Shown here: positions 6,917 through 16,198 of the stretch, piece by piece
How the letters are laid out: each line of letters begins with the position of its first letter
Position numbering within the stretch: the first letter of the stretch is position 1
From: Hydrogenophaga crassostreae
Lineage (GTDB): Bacteria > Pseudomonadota > Gammaproteobacteria > Burkholderiales > Burkholderiaceae_C
NCBI RefSeq assembly: GCF_001761385.1
Contig: NZ_CP017476.1
Location: forward strand, 4,515,501 to 4,579,500
DNA length: 64,000 nt
Direction of reading: 5' to 3'
Translations under genes and position numbers: made by a program
Notes under the pieces: model-generated
The model's input: only the letters and a program-made list of their open reading frames with translations
Databases searched by the model: none
What the model was told of the DNA's origin: nothing

Positions 6917-8821
6917 CTAATCGTGTCGGACAACGACTTTCGAGTATTCGGTAATACCGATGACGTGGAAGAAAGCTGACACCAGGCGGTGGGCGTCCAC
7001 AAACTGCACCATGCGCCCCTCAGCATGGTGCCCTGATACCCAGTTGAGCAACGTGCCCGCAGCGGAAAAATCCACCCGGATCAGGTTGCGACACGAGATG
7101 ATCAACACATCGGCGCCCTGCAAACGGCGCTCCAGGTTCTCGAGCATCTCCTGCGGGTCTCCCAACACCTCACCCGACAACTCCACAAGGCCCAATTGGT
7201 TCAAGCCAGAGCTCATGCTGTCCGAACCTGTGTCGCCGGGATACCCCGAATAGCCCGATGGCACCTGCTCCATCATGACTTCACCCAATACAGAAGATCC
7301 TGCGTCCGAGTCGGACGCCTCGCTGGTCAGCGCGCGGAAGTGGCACAAAGGCGCCTCCCAACCAGGCGGTGAAACCTCATATGTCACGCAAAAGTCCAGG
7401 GCCGTCAATTCAAACTCATCAGGGCGGTTCATGACGCGCAGTATCGCCATGCGCAACTCCCACCAGAGCTGCTCAACATCCCGGCGCCCCGAAGGGGTCA
7501 GTGATTTCAGCAGGGTTCGCAACTCGGAGGTCCCCAGAAAGCACAACTCGACGTCCTGGTCGCCCCACAGCGTGAACATGCCGAGCAACGCCCTGGCTGC
7601 TTTCAGGTCAATCGACTCCAAGGGTGACCAATCAACCACCCACGGCTGACTCACCCGCATCAATACTGTTTGCAAGGTACCCACGGCGTGCGCATCCAGC
7701 TCCGCGTCGCTGACCCAGGCGGCTCGCGCATTGGGCACTGAAGGGCGGTAGGCCTTCCCGGTTTGGCTCGATACCGCGCCGGGCATGTCCACCCATTGCG
7801 GGGCCGAACGCCCAAAACGGTTCACAAAATCAAGCGTTTGGCTTTCAAAGGGGGCCAACTGTCCCGTTGCACGGTAAAGATCGAACAGCGCCAGCCAGTC
7901 CTCCACCCGATGAGACTCTTCGCCGCTACCGCCCAATGCATCCCTCAGCCCCTGCTCGGCTCCCGCATCGTCGCCGTTGGCGAAGCGAATTGCGGCCTCT
8001 TCCACCTCAGGATCCTGAGCAATTTCATGAACGTCAAGCGCATAAAAATGCGATGCAGAGAATCCGGAGTTGGCCGCACGAAGCTGGTCCTGCCCCGTTT
8101 GAGCCATCAACCCGGTTCGAGCCATGGGTTGTGCGGCAGCCGCCCCACGAGCCCCGTCTGCGGGCTGGGCTGACGAAACCGGGGTAGCTGGTGTTCGGCC
8201 GCTGACATCAGGCTTCAGATCGGCTTCAACTGCACTTTTCCCACCTCGAATGACCCCCGCTGGGGTCATAGGCGTCGAAGACACTTCGTCCGTTGGCGAG
8301 TCCAGCGGAGATGGTTCGGTTTCCTTGTACTGGGCGCCGCGGGCGGCCGGCGCCTCCGCCTGAAGAGGGCCGTTCGCATCCTTTTTCGAACCGTCCTTGC
8401 CTCGACCTGGAGCGTGAGACCCCGTGTTCAACTGCGAGCCTGTCGATACGAGCGAGTCGGGGCCCTTGGTTTTCCACCACTGCATCGACATCTGCGCTTC
8501 GATTTCGTCGATTTTTTTCAGCGTCATGGCCCGATCGTCGGGCTTGGAAGGCAGACTGCTCTGAAAGAAAGACGGGCGAACACCCTGCGCCGCATCGACC
8601 GTGATTTCACGGTTACGAATCTTTCGCAGCATCTCGAACTCACGCTTGCGCACGAAGTCGTTGCGGCGCTTGCGCTCGATCATCTCTTTGAGCGCAGCCT
8701 TGCTGTATTCGTTCTCGCGATCGGCGCTGCGCGTGTCCAGATCCGACCAGCTCGTGGTCGGGTGACGCACGAACTTCACCACTTTAGACAAGAAGCCGCC
8801 GTTGGAGTCGTCCTTGGACAT
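6917..8821 (-). CDS. Double STAS-domain protein
   Basis: The 634-residue protein is not a characterised family member. The N-terminal ~115 residues are highly charged (many Lys, Arg and Glu), followed by a disordered Pro/Ala/Gly/Ser-rich linker (about 120-260) and a short TPR-like helical stretch (about 275-330). Two segments look like STAS folds: about 365-440 (includes VVDWSPLESIDLKAARALL) and the last ~85 residues (includes IRVDFSAAGTLLNWV), both with the Asp-x-x-(Ser/Ala)-A(A/G) pattern of anti-sigma-antagonist domains. It lies between dksA and hslV on the same strand, which suggests a cytoplasmic regulatory or scaffold role. No partner kinase is nearby. Confidence 0.75.
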   Translation of the reverse strand: MSKDDSNGGFLSKVVKFVRHPTTSWSDLDTRSADRENEYSKAALKEMIERKRRNDFVRKREFEMLRKIRNREITVDAAQGVRPSFFQSSLPSKPDDRAMTLKKIDEIEAQMSMQWWKTKGPDSLVSTGSQLNTGSHAPGRGKDGSKKDANGPLQAEAPAARGAQYKETEPSPLDSPTDEVSSTPMTPAGVIRGGKSAVEADLKPDVSGRTPATPVSSAQPADGARGAAAAQPMARTGLMAQTGQDQLRAANSGFSASHFYALDVHEIAQDPEVEEAAIRFANGDDAGAEQGLRDALGGSGEESHRVEDWLALFDLYRATGQLAPFESQTLDFVNRFGRSAPQWVDMPGAVSSQTGKAYRPSVPNARAAWVSDAELDAHAVGTLQTVLMRVSQPWVVDWSPLESIDLKAARALLGMFTLWGDQDVELCFLGTSELRTLLKSLTPSGRRDVEQLWWELRMAILRVMNRPDEFELTALDFCVTYEVSPPGWEAPLCHFRALTSEASDSDAGSSVLGEVMMEQVPSGYSGYPGDTGSDSMSSGLNQLGLVELSGEVLGDPQEMLENLERRLQGADVLIISCRNLIRVDFSAAGTLLNWVSGHHAEGRMVQFVDAHRLVSAFFHVIGITEYSKVVVRHD

Positions 8822-8864
8822 GTAAGCGCTGCGCCTGGGTGTAAGTGAAAGTCAGTCGGTCCGA

Positions 8865-9848
8865 TCAGTCCCCAAACATTTTCTGTTTGAGTTCGCGCCG
8901 TTGCTGTGCTTCAAGAGAAAGACTGGCTGTGGGACGCGCCATCAAGCGAGCCACGCCAATGGCTTCACCGGTTTCGTCGCAATAACCATAGTCACCGGCA
9001 TCGATACGGACGATGGATTGCTGAATCTTCTTCAACAACTTGCGCTCACGGTCACGCGTGCGCAGCTCCAGTGCATGTTCTTCTTCAATGGTGGCACGGT
9101 CAGCCGGATCGGGCACCACCACGGTGTCTTCGCGCAGATGCTCGGTGGTCTCGCCCGCGTTGGCCAACATGTCGGCCTTGAGCAAAGAAAGCTTGCGGCG
9201 GAAGTAGGCCAGTTGCACATCGTTCATGTACTCGCTGTCGGGCATGGCCATTACATCGGGGTCGGTCAGTTGCTCGACAGGCAGCGTTTTCCAGTTGTTG
9301 GCCCGCTTGGGGTCTTTCTGGATCGAAGAGGGGACAGGCGGGGTCAATACACGTTCGTTCATGGTGGAGAAAGTTGCCTTTGCGGCATCAGGAGCATGGG
9401 TGGGCACCACGGCTGCTTGCATCATTTGCTCCATCATCACTTTTTTTGCAGCGCGCTTACCCAGGGGTTTTGGAGTTGGCTCGATTTTTGATGCAGCGGT
9501 TGCAGCAGCGGATGCTGTCTTTTTCGACGGAGCGGCAGCCTTCTTGAGCGCAGGCGTGGCTTCTGCCTTTGTTGCGGTCTTGGCAGACTCCTTCACAGGG
9601 GCCTTGTTCACGGATTTGGTCACAGATACCTTGGGCTTGGTGGGTGCAGCCTTGGACGCTGACTTGGTTACGGCTTTCGCCGCGACTTTCTTGGCGGCTG
9701 GTTTGGCAGCTGCCTTGGCAACAGGCGTTGCTTTCGCCGCAGGCTTGACTGGTTTCGCAGCCTTGCTTGCAGGCTGCGCGGCACGCGCTTTTCCCTGCAC
9801 TGGCGTGGCCTTTGGATTCTTGGCAGTCTTCTTGGCCGTGGCGTTCAC
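8865..9848 (-). CDS. dksA: RNA polymerase-binding protein DksA, cysteine-poor form
   Basis: DksA enters the RNA polymerase secondary channel and works with ppGpp in the stringent response. The 327-residue protein has a ~140-residue low-complexity Lys/Ala/Pro-rich N-terminal extension, then the DksA core. The coiled-coil tip DPADRA (residues 247-252) keeps the key acidic residues. Only the first of the four zinc cysteines is kept (Cys290); the others are Thr, Ser and Ala, so zinc is probably not bound. It starts with GTG at 9848, supported by GAGGAG 7 nt upstream. It lies next to a COG0523 GTPase gene. The Lys/Ala extension is common in Burkholderiales and could bind nucleic acid, but that is inference. 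Confidence 0.93.
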   Translation of the reverse strand: MNATAKKTAKNPKATPVQGKARAAQPASKAAKPVKPAAKATPVAKAAAKPAAKKVAAKAVTKSASKAAPTKPKVSVTKSVNKAPVKESAKTATKAEATPALKKAAAPSKKTASAAATAASKIEPTPKPLGKRAAKKVMMEQMMQAAVVPTHAPDAAKATFSTMNERVLTPPVPSSIQKDPKRANNWKTLPVEQLTDPDVMAMPDSEYMNDVQLAYFRRKLSLLKADMLANAGETTEHLREDTVVVPDPADRATIEEEHALELRTRDRERKLLKKIQQSIVRIDAGDYGYCDETGEAIGVARLMARPTASLSLEAQQRRELKQKMFGD

Positions 9849-9897
9849 AAGGTATCTCCTCTAGGTGACTGACAAAACCGGGACTGGTGGCCGCTAT

Positions 9898-9922
9898 ACA
9901 AACCGGGACATCCCCGGTTTGT
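9898..9922 (-). repeat. Perfect 10-bp inverted repeat in dksA leader
   Basis: ACAAACCGGG (9898-9907) and CCCGGTTTGT (9913-9922) form a perfect stem with a 5-nt loop about 50 nt before the dksA start. There is no T run, so it is not an intrinsic terminator. Further AACCGGG copies occur at about 9876 and 9968. A TATAAC hexamer (9951-9956, minus strand) could be the -10 box of dksA, which would place the hairpin in its 5' leader. An operator for an unknown protein is equally possible. Confidence 0.45.
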
Positions 9923-10163
9923 TTGACCGCATCTTGCGGCCCGACTTCTTGTTATACCCCGTTTGTGAACCGGGCTTGCAATGGTACAAGTCACCGGGTA
10001 CAGACAAATGGCCGCCCGATTCTGGCGACCAACTTGGGCCGCGATTGTAGCGACCCTCGACGGGCGCGTGCTGACACAACTCAAATGAGCGCACGGAACC
10101 GTTGGAGATTCAACACAAACAGGCTTGTGGTGTCGCTTCCAGGCGTCCCAACGGGGGCCCAGC

Positions 10164-11225
10164 TCAAACAAGAGCCTGGTCCAGCCCTTGAACCAGGATA
10201 TCGCGCGGCAGATCAAGGCCGATAAACACCATCTTGCTCACGCGCTCCTCGCCCTCGGCCCAGGCGGGACCCAGATCACTGCCCATGAGCTGGTGCACGC
10301 CCTGGAAAATCACTTTGCGGTCGGTGCCCTGCATGTCCAGTACACCCTTGTAGCGCAACATGCGCGGTCCATAAACCTGCACCACCGCACCCAAAAAATC
10401 TTCCAGCTTGGCTGGATTGAACGGTCGGGTGGCACGGTAGACGAAGCTTTTCACATCGTCATCATGGTGGTGATGGTGGCCATGGTCATGACCGTGCTGG
10501 TGGGAAGGGTGGTCACAGGCCTCGCCGGGGGCATGGTCATGCCCCTCATGGCTGTGGTCGTGCTCATCTTCCTTGAGGAAATCCGGGTCGATATCCAGTT
10601 TGGCGTTGAGGTTGAAGCCCTTGAGGTCCAGCACGTCTTTGAGCGCGACTTCGCCAAAATGCACCGTCTGCATGGGGGCCCTGGGATTCATGTGCTTCAA
10701 ACGGTGTTTCAAGGCGTCCAGAGCCTCTTCGCTCACCAAATCGGCCTTGCTGATGAAGATCTGATCGGCAAAGCCCACCTGGCGGCGCGCTTCCTGGCGG
10801 TCGTTGAGCTGCTGGTCTGCATGTTTGGCATCGACCAGCGTGAGGATGGAGTCAAGCAGATACTGCTCGGCCACTTCATCGTCCATGAAAAAAGTTTGCG
10901 CCACAGGGCCCGGATCTGCCAGCCCCGTGGTTTCAATCACCACGCGGTCAAAAACCAGCTCGCCTTTGCGTTTTTTGGTGGCCAGGTCTTGCAGCGTGGC
11001 ACGCAGATCATCGCGGATGGTGCAGCAAATGCAGCCATTGCTCATCTGAATGATGTTTTCCGTGGTGTCGGAAACCAGTATGTCGCTGTCGATGTTTTCT
11101 TCACCGAATTCGTTCTCCACCACCGCGATCTTCTGGCCGTGGGCTTCGCTGAGCACCCGCTTGAGCAACGTGGTTTTTCCAGAACCCAGAAAACCGGTGA
11201 GGATGGTGGCAGGAATAAGGGACAT
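10164..11225 (-). CDS. COG0523-family metal-chaperone GTPase (CobW/YjiA/ZNG1 type)
   Basis: G3E-family GTPases of COG0523 deliver or sense metals such as zinc or cobalt. The 353-residue protein has the P-loop GFLGSGKTT (11-19), ENEFGE (37-42), the metal-binding Cys-Ile-Cys-Cys (65-68), ETTGLADP (98-105), the guanine-specificity motif SKAD (159-162), and a very His/Asp-rich loop (about 221-257) before the C-terminal CobW domain. The CxCC motif and His loop point to zinc. It is upstream of, and on the same strand as, the cysteine-poor dksA (~315 bp gap), an association known from Zur regulons of Pseudomonas. I see no convincing Zur box here, so regulation by zinc is not shown. Confidence 0.92.
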   Translation of the reverse strand: MSLIPATILTGFLGSGKTTLLKRVLSEAHGQKIAVVENEFGEENIDSDILVSDTTENIIQMSNGCICCTIRDDLRATLQDLATKKRKGELVFDRVVIETTGLADPGPVAQTFFMDDEVAEQYLLDSILTLVDAKHADQQLNDRQEARRQVGFADQIFISKADLVSEEALDALKHRLKHMNPRAPMQTVHFGEVALKDVLDLKGFNLNAKLDIDPDFLKEDEHDHSHEGHDHAPGEACDHPSHQHGHDHGHHHHHDDDVKSFVYRATRPFNPAKLEDFLGAVVQVYGPRMLRYKGVLDMQGTDRKVIFQGVHQLMGSDLGPAWAEGEERVSKMVFIGLDLPRDILVQGLDQALV

Positions 11226-11367
11226 GGCGGACTCGACTCTCTTGAAAGCGGTACTAAGCGAAAGCCGAGAAGTTTAGACCAGCAAAGAAGATGGTGCTGA
11301 GGGTTGCAACTCAGCCATCAGTCCGGCATTTTCTCACCGTCCCATGCCGGATCCGAAAACCCGCTTT

Positions 11368-12402
11368 TCAGGGGCTCGAATCACCTTTCGACAGCGGGTC
11401 GCGCAGGGGCTCGCCTTCATTGGCCGGCTGCTCTCCGGGAGGCCTTGCGTGCGCACGGGGGTGTGCTGCGTCGTAGACCTTGGCCAGATGCTGAAAATCA
11501 AGCCGGGTGTACACCTGCGTGGTGCTGATGCTGGCGTGTCCCAACAGCTCTTGCACCGCGCGCAAATCCCCACTGGACTGCAAGACATGGCTGGCAAACG
11601 AATGGCGCAGCATGTGGGGGTGTACCGGCGTGCTCAGGCCAGCCAGTTGCGAGCGCCGCTTGAGGCGCACACGAATGTGTTGTGGCGTCAGCCGCTGTCC
11701 ACGCGAGCCGATAAACAAGGCTGCGTGACCGTTTTGGGCCCAGGTGGCACGCAGTTCCAGCCACTGTGCCAGGGCCGCCAAAGCGGCCCTCCCCACGGGC
11801 ACGCTGCGCCGCTTGGCGCCTTTGCCCAAAACATGGGCCTCCCCGGCTTGTGCATCAATCCAGCCACGGGCATGCGGGCTGGCAGCCACATCCAGCCCTA
11901 CCAGTTCGCCGATGCGCAATCCGCAGCCATACAGCAACTCGGTGATGCACCGGTCGCGGGCCTCAAGCCCCGGCGGGTCTGTTGCCTCCACATGGGCGGC
12001 CAGCTGCACCGATTCGTCCACACCCAGCGCTTTGGGCAGCGGTTTACCCGCCTTGGGGGCGCGCACGTCCTGCACCGGATTGTGGTCGATCAAACCCTGG
12101 CGCCCGAGCCACACATAGAGCCCTCGCCAGCCCGACAGGATCAGGGCAATGCCTCGCGCGCTGCGCCCACCGCTGTGCATTTGCGCCACCCAACGGCGCA
12201 TATGGGCGTTTTGCACCTGTCGCAAACCCACACCGGCCGACTGCGCATGACTTTGCAGCTTGTCCAGGTCCAGGGTGTAAAGCGTAACCGTGCGCTCGGC
12301 CAAACGCTTTTCGACCCTCACATGGGCGAGGTAGGCCTCGACCAGCGCGCTGTCGCTCGCTGCGGTCAGCGCAAGTTGCGGTGGCACAAGCGAGGTGGCC
12401 AC
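11368..12402 (-). CDS. xerC: Site-specific tyrosine recombinase XerC
   Basis: XerC resolves chromosome dimers at dif together with XerD. The 344-residue protein has an N-terminal SAM-like core-binding domain and a catalytic domain with Arg in GCGLRIGEL, Lys in LGKGAKRR, His/Arg in HMLRHSFASH, the GHASISTTQVY box and its Tyr nucleophile. A GTG start at 12402 is preferred because a GAGG site lies 9 nt upstream; TTG at 12411 would add three residues. It directly follows the DUF484 gene in the conserved order dapF-DUF484-xerC, so it is the housekeeping recombinase rather than a phage integrase. The C-terminus has a short extension rich in Pro and Glu. Confidence 0.95.
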   Translation of the reverse strand: MATSLVPPQLALTAASDSALVEAYLAHVRVEKRLAERTVTLYTLDLDKLQSHAQSAGVGLRQVQNAHMRRWVAQMHSGGRSARGIALILSGWRGLYVWLGRQGLIDHNPVQDVRAPKAGKPLPKALGVDESVQLAAHVEATDPPGLEARDRCITELLYGCGLRIGELVGLDVAASPHARGWIDAQAGEAHVLGKGAKRRSVPVGRAALAALAQWLELRATWAQNGHAALFIGSRGQRLTPQHIRVRLKRRSQLAGLSTPVHPHMLRHSFASHVLQSSGDLRAVQELLGHASISTTQVYTRLDFQHLAKVYDAAHPRAHARPPGEQPANEGEPLRDPLSKGDSSP

Positions 12403-12413
12403 TGCAAGCAACC

Positions 12414-13115
12414 TCAGGACTGGTCTGGACTGGCGTCCGGGCGCAACCGCGAAAGCGCCGCACTGCTGAGCTCGCCGATACGCTCAAGGAAGCTGGTGCC
12501 CATGTCGGCAGCAAAGCGCGCGGCATCGTCAGACGCCAGGACCAGCAAGCCAAAGGCGGCCGTATCGCCCAACGACCGCAGCGGGATCAGGGCGAGCGAA
12601 GCCGCGCTCGATGCGTCATCAAGCCACTGGGCTGTTTCCAGGCCGGGGTTGGCACCGCAATAGGGCATGGTCAGGGAAGAGGCAAAAGCCTTGGCGTCCT
12701 CGCTCACACCCTGGGTGAACGGGGCATCGGCATGCAGGTCGGCCACATCCCACAGCCGCACCGCCACTTGGGGTACCTGGAATCGGTCGGCGATCTCGCG
12801 CGACACCAGGGCCGGCAAGGCGCTCGCATCTCGGGCGAGCAACAGCGCTCGCGTCCAGTCGTGCAATTTGTCGGCGATGCCGGTGTTTTCCTGCCCGTGT
12901 CGCATCATGTCCATGACGCGCAGTTCCAGGCCCTTGATTTTTTCACGCAGCATCTCGGCCTGCCGCTCTTGCAAGCTCACAGCGCGGTTGCCGTGCGGGC
13001 TGGTCAGCTGAACCGCGGCCAGAACACCGGCGTGTCGCTCGAAAAAATCGGGCGTATTGGCCAGGTAATCGGCGATGTCGTCTTCGGTGATAGGGGGGAT
13101 GCTGGATTCGGTCAT
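12414..13115 (-). CDS. DUF484 family protein (YigA-like)
   Basis: The 233-residue protein belongs to DUF484, whose fold is GAF-like and whose function is unknown. The N-terminal motif ITEDDIADYLANTPDFFERH is the family signature; a short helix with QERQAEMLREKIKGLE follows, then the GAF-like domain. The ATG at 13115 gives the family N-terminus; a longer reading would run into the dapF region without support. It lies between dapF and xerC, as in many Proteobacteria (E. coli yigA). Confidence 0.92.
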   Translation of the reverse strand: MTESSIPPITEDDIADYLANTPDFFERHAGVLAAVQLTSPHGNRAVSLQERQAEMLREKIKGLELRVMDMMRHGQENTGIADKLHDWTRALLLARDASALPALVSREIADRFQVPQVAVRLWDVADLHADAPFTQGVSEDAKAFASSLTMPYCGANPGLETAQWLDDASSAASLALIPLRSLGDTAAFGLLVLASDDAARFAADMGTSFLERIGELSSAALSRLRPDASPDQS

Positions 13116-13135
13116 GGGCGAAGCATAGCGCAGGG

Positions 13136-14011
13136 TCAAGGAAGCGCAGGCACGTCTATCTCGCCCTCGAACACCGAAGTGGCCGGACCGGTCATCAAAA
13201 CGGTGGCATCCAGTGACGGCGTGTCTTGCCATTCGATGGTGAGCACGCCGCCATGGGTCGCCACATCCACCTGGCCATCGAGCAGGCCCAGGCGGATGCC
13301 CGCCACCACGGCCGCGCAGGCACCCGTGCCACAGGCCAGGGTTTCGCCTGCGCCCCGCTCGAACACCCTCAAACGCACTTCACCACGGTTCACCACCTGC
13401 ATAAACCCCACATTCACCCGTGCGGGAAAGCGCGGGTGGGATTCAAGCAGCGGGCCCCACTGCAACACGGGCGCGGTGTCCACATCGCCCACCAGCAACA
13501 CCGCATGAGGATTGCCCATGGAAACCACCGACAGCAAGACCTCGCCCACATCGGGCAGCTCCACCGGCCAGCGCTCAAAACCTCCCATGGGCTGGGCCGC
13601 CAAACCGCTGGCGTCAAAAGGCACTTGCCCGGATGTGAAAACGGGCGGCCCCATGTCCACCGTCACGCGCCCATCGGGGTTCAAATGCAGCGACAACTCG
13701 CCTTTCTTCACCTTGACCCGAACCGGGTTGCGTGCCGTGAGCCGTTTGTCGTGCACAAAGCGCACAAAGCATCGCGCCCCGTTGCCGCAATGCTCCACCT
13801 CACCGCCATCGGCGTTGTGGATCACGTACTCAAAGTCCAGCCCCGGGCCGGGCGAAGGCCGCACAGTCAATATCTGATCGGCACCCACTCCAAAATGGCG
13901 ATCGGCCAGCCAGCGGTATTGGGCGGTGGTGAGGCCCAGGCGGGCGAGCGTCTCGTCCAGAACAACAAAATCGTTGCCCGCGCCTTGCATTTTGGTGAAG
14001 CGGATGTGCAT
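13136..14011 (-). CDS. dapF: Diaminopimelate epimerase DapF
   Basis: DapF converts LL- to meso-diaminopimelate, for lysine and for the peptidoglycan stem peptide that MurE extends. The 291-residue protein starts MHIRFTKMQGAGNDF, typical of the family, so the ATG at 14011 is used rather than an upstream in-frame start. The two catalytic cysteines are present in HCGNGARCF (Cys75) and ACGTGAC (Cys227). It leads the dapF-DUF484-xerC operon. The start is 70 bp from the divergent fusion gene at 14082. Confidence 0.98.
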   Translation of the reverse strand: MHIRFTKMQGAGNDFVVLDETLARLGLTTAQYRWLADRHFGVGADQILTVRPSPGPGLDFEYVIHNADGGEVEHCGNGARCFVRFVHDKRLTARNPVRVKVKKGELSLHLNPDGRVTVDMGPPVFTSGQVPFDASGLAAQPMGGFERWPVELPDVGEVLLSVVSMGNPHAVLLVGDVDTAPVLQWGPLLESHPRFPARVNVGFMQVVNRGEVRLRVFERGAGETLACGTGACAAVVAGIRLGLLDGQVDVATHGGVLTIEWQDTPSLDATVLMTGPATSVFEGEIDVPALP

Positions 14012-14081
14012 GGCGCCATTATCGAGCCTCGCTGTTGCATCGGGGAAGGCAAAAATCCTTTGCCTGCCGCACAATGCCGCC

Positions 14082-15773
14082 ATGGTCCGAACTACCCAAC
14101 TGCTTCACCCGCAACGCACCCCGGCTGCGCTGCGCCCCGCCGCCACCGTCTTGCTGCTGCGCGACAGCCCACAAGGCATCGAAGTGCTCATGACGCGCCG
14201 CTCCATGACGGCCAGTTTTGCGCCGGGAGCCTATGTGTTCCCGGGCGGCGGCATCGATGCAGCCGATGCCCTGGCCCACGGACAGTCCACCCGCCGAGCG
14301 GCCCAAAGCGACTTGCACCTCACCCAGGCCATCGCAGCGATTCGCGAAAGCTTCGAGGAACTGGGTGTTTTGCTGGCGCGCCGTGCCGATGGCTCCCACC
14401 TCGCGACCGAAGACATTGCCGCCCTGGATCGCAGAGCGCCCTTCGCCGCTCAATGCAGCGAGCGGGGGTTGACCCTCTCTGGCGCCGAGGTGTTCGTGCT
14501 CGCCCACTGGATCACCGACCGCGATTTGCCGCGACGCTTCGATGTGCCTTTTCTGGTTGCGCGCATGCCTGAGGGCCAGGAACCGGTCGCCGATGAATCC
14601 GAGCAGTTCGAACCCGAATGGGTGCGCCCGGCCGACGCCCTCTCTCGCCATGAAGCGGGCAATTTTTTCATCATCTTTCCCACCATCCGAACCCTGGACC
14701 GGCTGAAAGCCCACGGCTCCGTGCAATCGGTGCTGGACGCCTGCGCCGTCAACGATGAACCCCTGTTCACGAGCTGCCCGCGTGCAGGATTTCTGAACGG
14801 GGCCGAGTCGCGCCACATGGAACACGAGGCGCCATTCGGCGAACTGGCCATGGTCAGCCCCGACGGCCAGATCAAGCACGAACTGGCCTGGCAGACCGAG
14901 CGTCCCGTGCCGCTGCTCAGGAATGTGATGCGCCTGACCGCACCCAATCCCGGGTTCATGACCGGCCCGGGCACCAACAGCTACCTGGTCGGCGACCCGA
15001 GCACGGGCTACATCGCCATCGACCCCGGCCCGGCAGAGCCCGCACATCTGGAGCGCCTGTGGCGTGCGGCCGGAGGCGACCTCCGCGCCATTGTCTGCAC
15101 CCACTCCCACGCCGACCATTCACCCGGCGCGCCCGGACTGCAAGCCCTGTGTACCAAAGCGCCCCCCATCCTCGGTCTGGCCAGCGCCCCCACCGCCCGC
15201 GCCAACAGCCATTTCATCCCCGAACGCGAGCTTGGCGATGACGAGCGCCTCACGCTGAAGAACGCGAACGGCGACACCCGGCACACCCTTCGCGTGGTGC
15301 ACACCCCCGGCCACGCGGCCAACCACCTTTGTCTGGTGCTGGAAGAAGACGGCCTGCTGATCAGCGGTGACCACGTGCTCAACGGCAGCACCACCGTGAT
15401 CGACCCACCCGACGGCCACATGGGCGACTACCTCGCCTCACTGGACAAGCTCGCCGCGCTCTGCGATGAACACGCCATTGACTTCATCTTGCCCGCCCAT
15501 GGCTACGTGCTCGGCGACCTGCGCCAGGCTGCCGACAACCTGTCAGCGCCCACAGAAGGTGGCGCCAAAGCGGCCATTGAGCACCTCAAAGCCCATCGGC
15601 TCGCACGCGAGGCCAAAGTGGCCCGTGCCATGCAGGCATCGCCCAAGGGCACCATGGACGACTGGGTGAAGCTGGCTTACGACGATGTGCCTGAGCGGCT
15701 GTGGCCTGTGGCCAAGCGCTCGATGCTGGCCCATGTGGAGCGCATACAAAGCCTGGGCGGCTTCAACCTCTGA
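14082..15773 (+). CDS. Fusion of NUDT19-like Nudix hydrolase and LACTB2-like metallo-hydrolase
   Basis: The 563-residue protein has two enzyme domains. Residues ~15-235 resemble the NUDT19 (CoA diphosphatase) type of Nudix domain: FAPGAYVFPGGGIDAAD, then an insertion and RESFEELG (88-95), the catalytic half of the Nudix box. Residues ~285-550 form a metallo-beta-lactamase fold with His341-x-His343-x-Asp345-His346, a downstream HTPGHAANH and an ISGDHVL metal ligand, most like LACTB2. Substrates are not known; nucleotide-CoA for the first and RNA or a thioester for the second are possibilities from the families. It is divergent from dapF. The ATG at 14082 starts the conserved region; an earlier in-frame start overlaps dapF. 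Confidence 0.88.
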   Translation: MVRTTQLLHPQRTPAALRPAATVLLLRDSPQGIEVLMTRRSMTASFAPGAYVFPGGGIDAADALAHGQSTRRAAQSDLHLTQAIAAIRESFEELGVLLARRADGSHLATEDIAALDRRAPFAAQCSERGLTLSGAEVFVLAHWITDRDLPRRFDVPFLVARMPEGQEPVADESEQFEPEWVRPADALSRHEAGNFFIIFPTIRTLDRLKAHGSVQSVLDACAVNDEPLFTSCPRAGFLNGAESRHMEHEAPFGELAMVSPDGQIKHELAWQTERPVPLLRNVMRLTAPNPGFMTGPGTNSYLVGDPSTGYIAIDPGPAEPAHLERLWRAAGGDLRAIVCTHSHADHSPGAPGLQALCTKAPPILGLASAPTARANSHFIPERELGDDERLTLKNANGDTRHTLRVVHTPGHAANHLCLVLEEDGLLISGDHVLNGSTTVIDPPDGHMGDYLASLDKLAALCDEHAIDFILPAHGYVLGDLRQAADNLSAPTEGGAKAAIEHLKAHRLAREAKVARAMQASPKGTMDDWVKLAYDDVPERLWPVAKRSMLAHVERIQSLGGFNL

Positions 15774-15784
15774 TCGTTACCGCC

Positions 15785-16198
<414 letters not shown>

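Noticed and set aside
9950..9956. Zur box before dksA
   Set aside because: TGTTATA is only half of the palindrome; no matching second half is present, and TATAAC on the other strand is better explained as a -10 box.
10125..11300. Plus-strand frame of 391 codons
   Set aside because: It lies opposite the COG0523 GTPase, whose P-loop, CxCC and SKAD motifs are intact.
11368..12402. Phage integrase
   Set aside because: The recombinase has the dapF-DUF484-xerC context of housekeeping XerC and there are no att-like repeats or phage genes.
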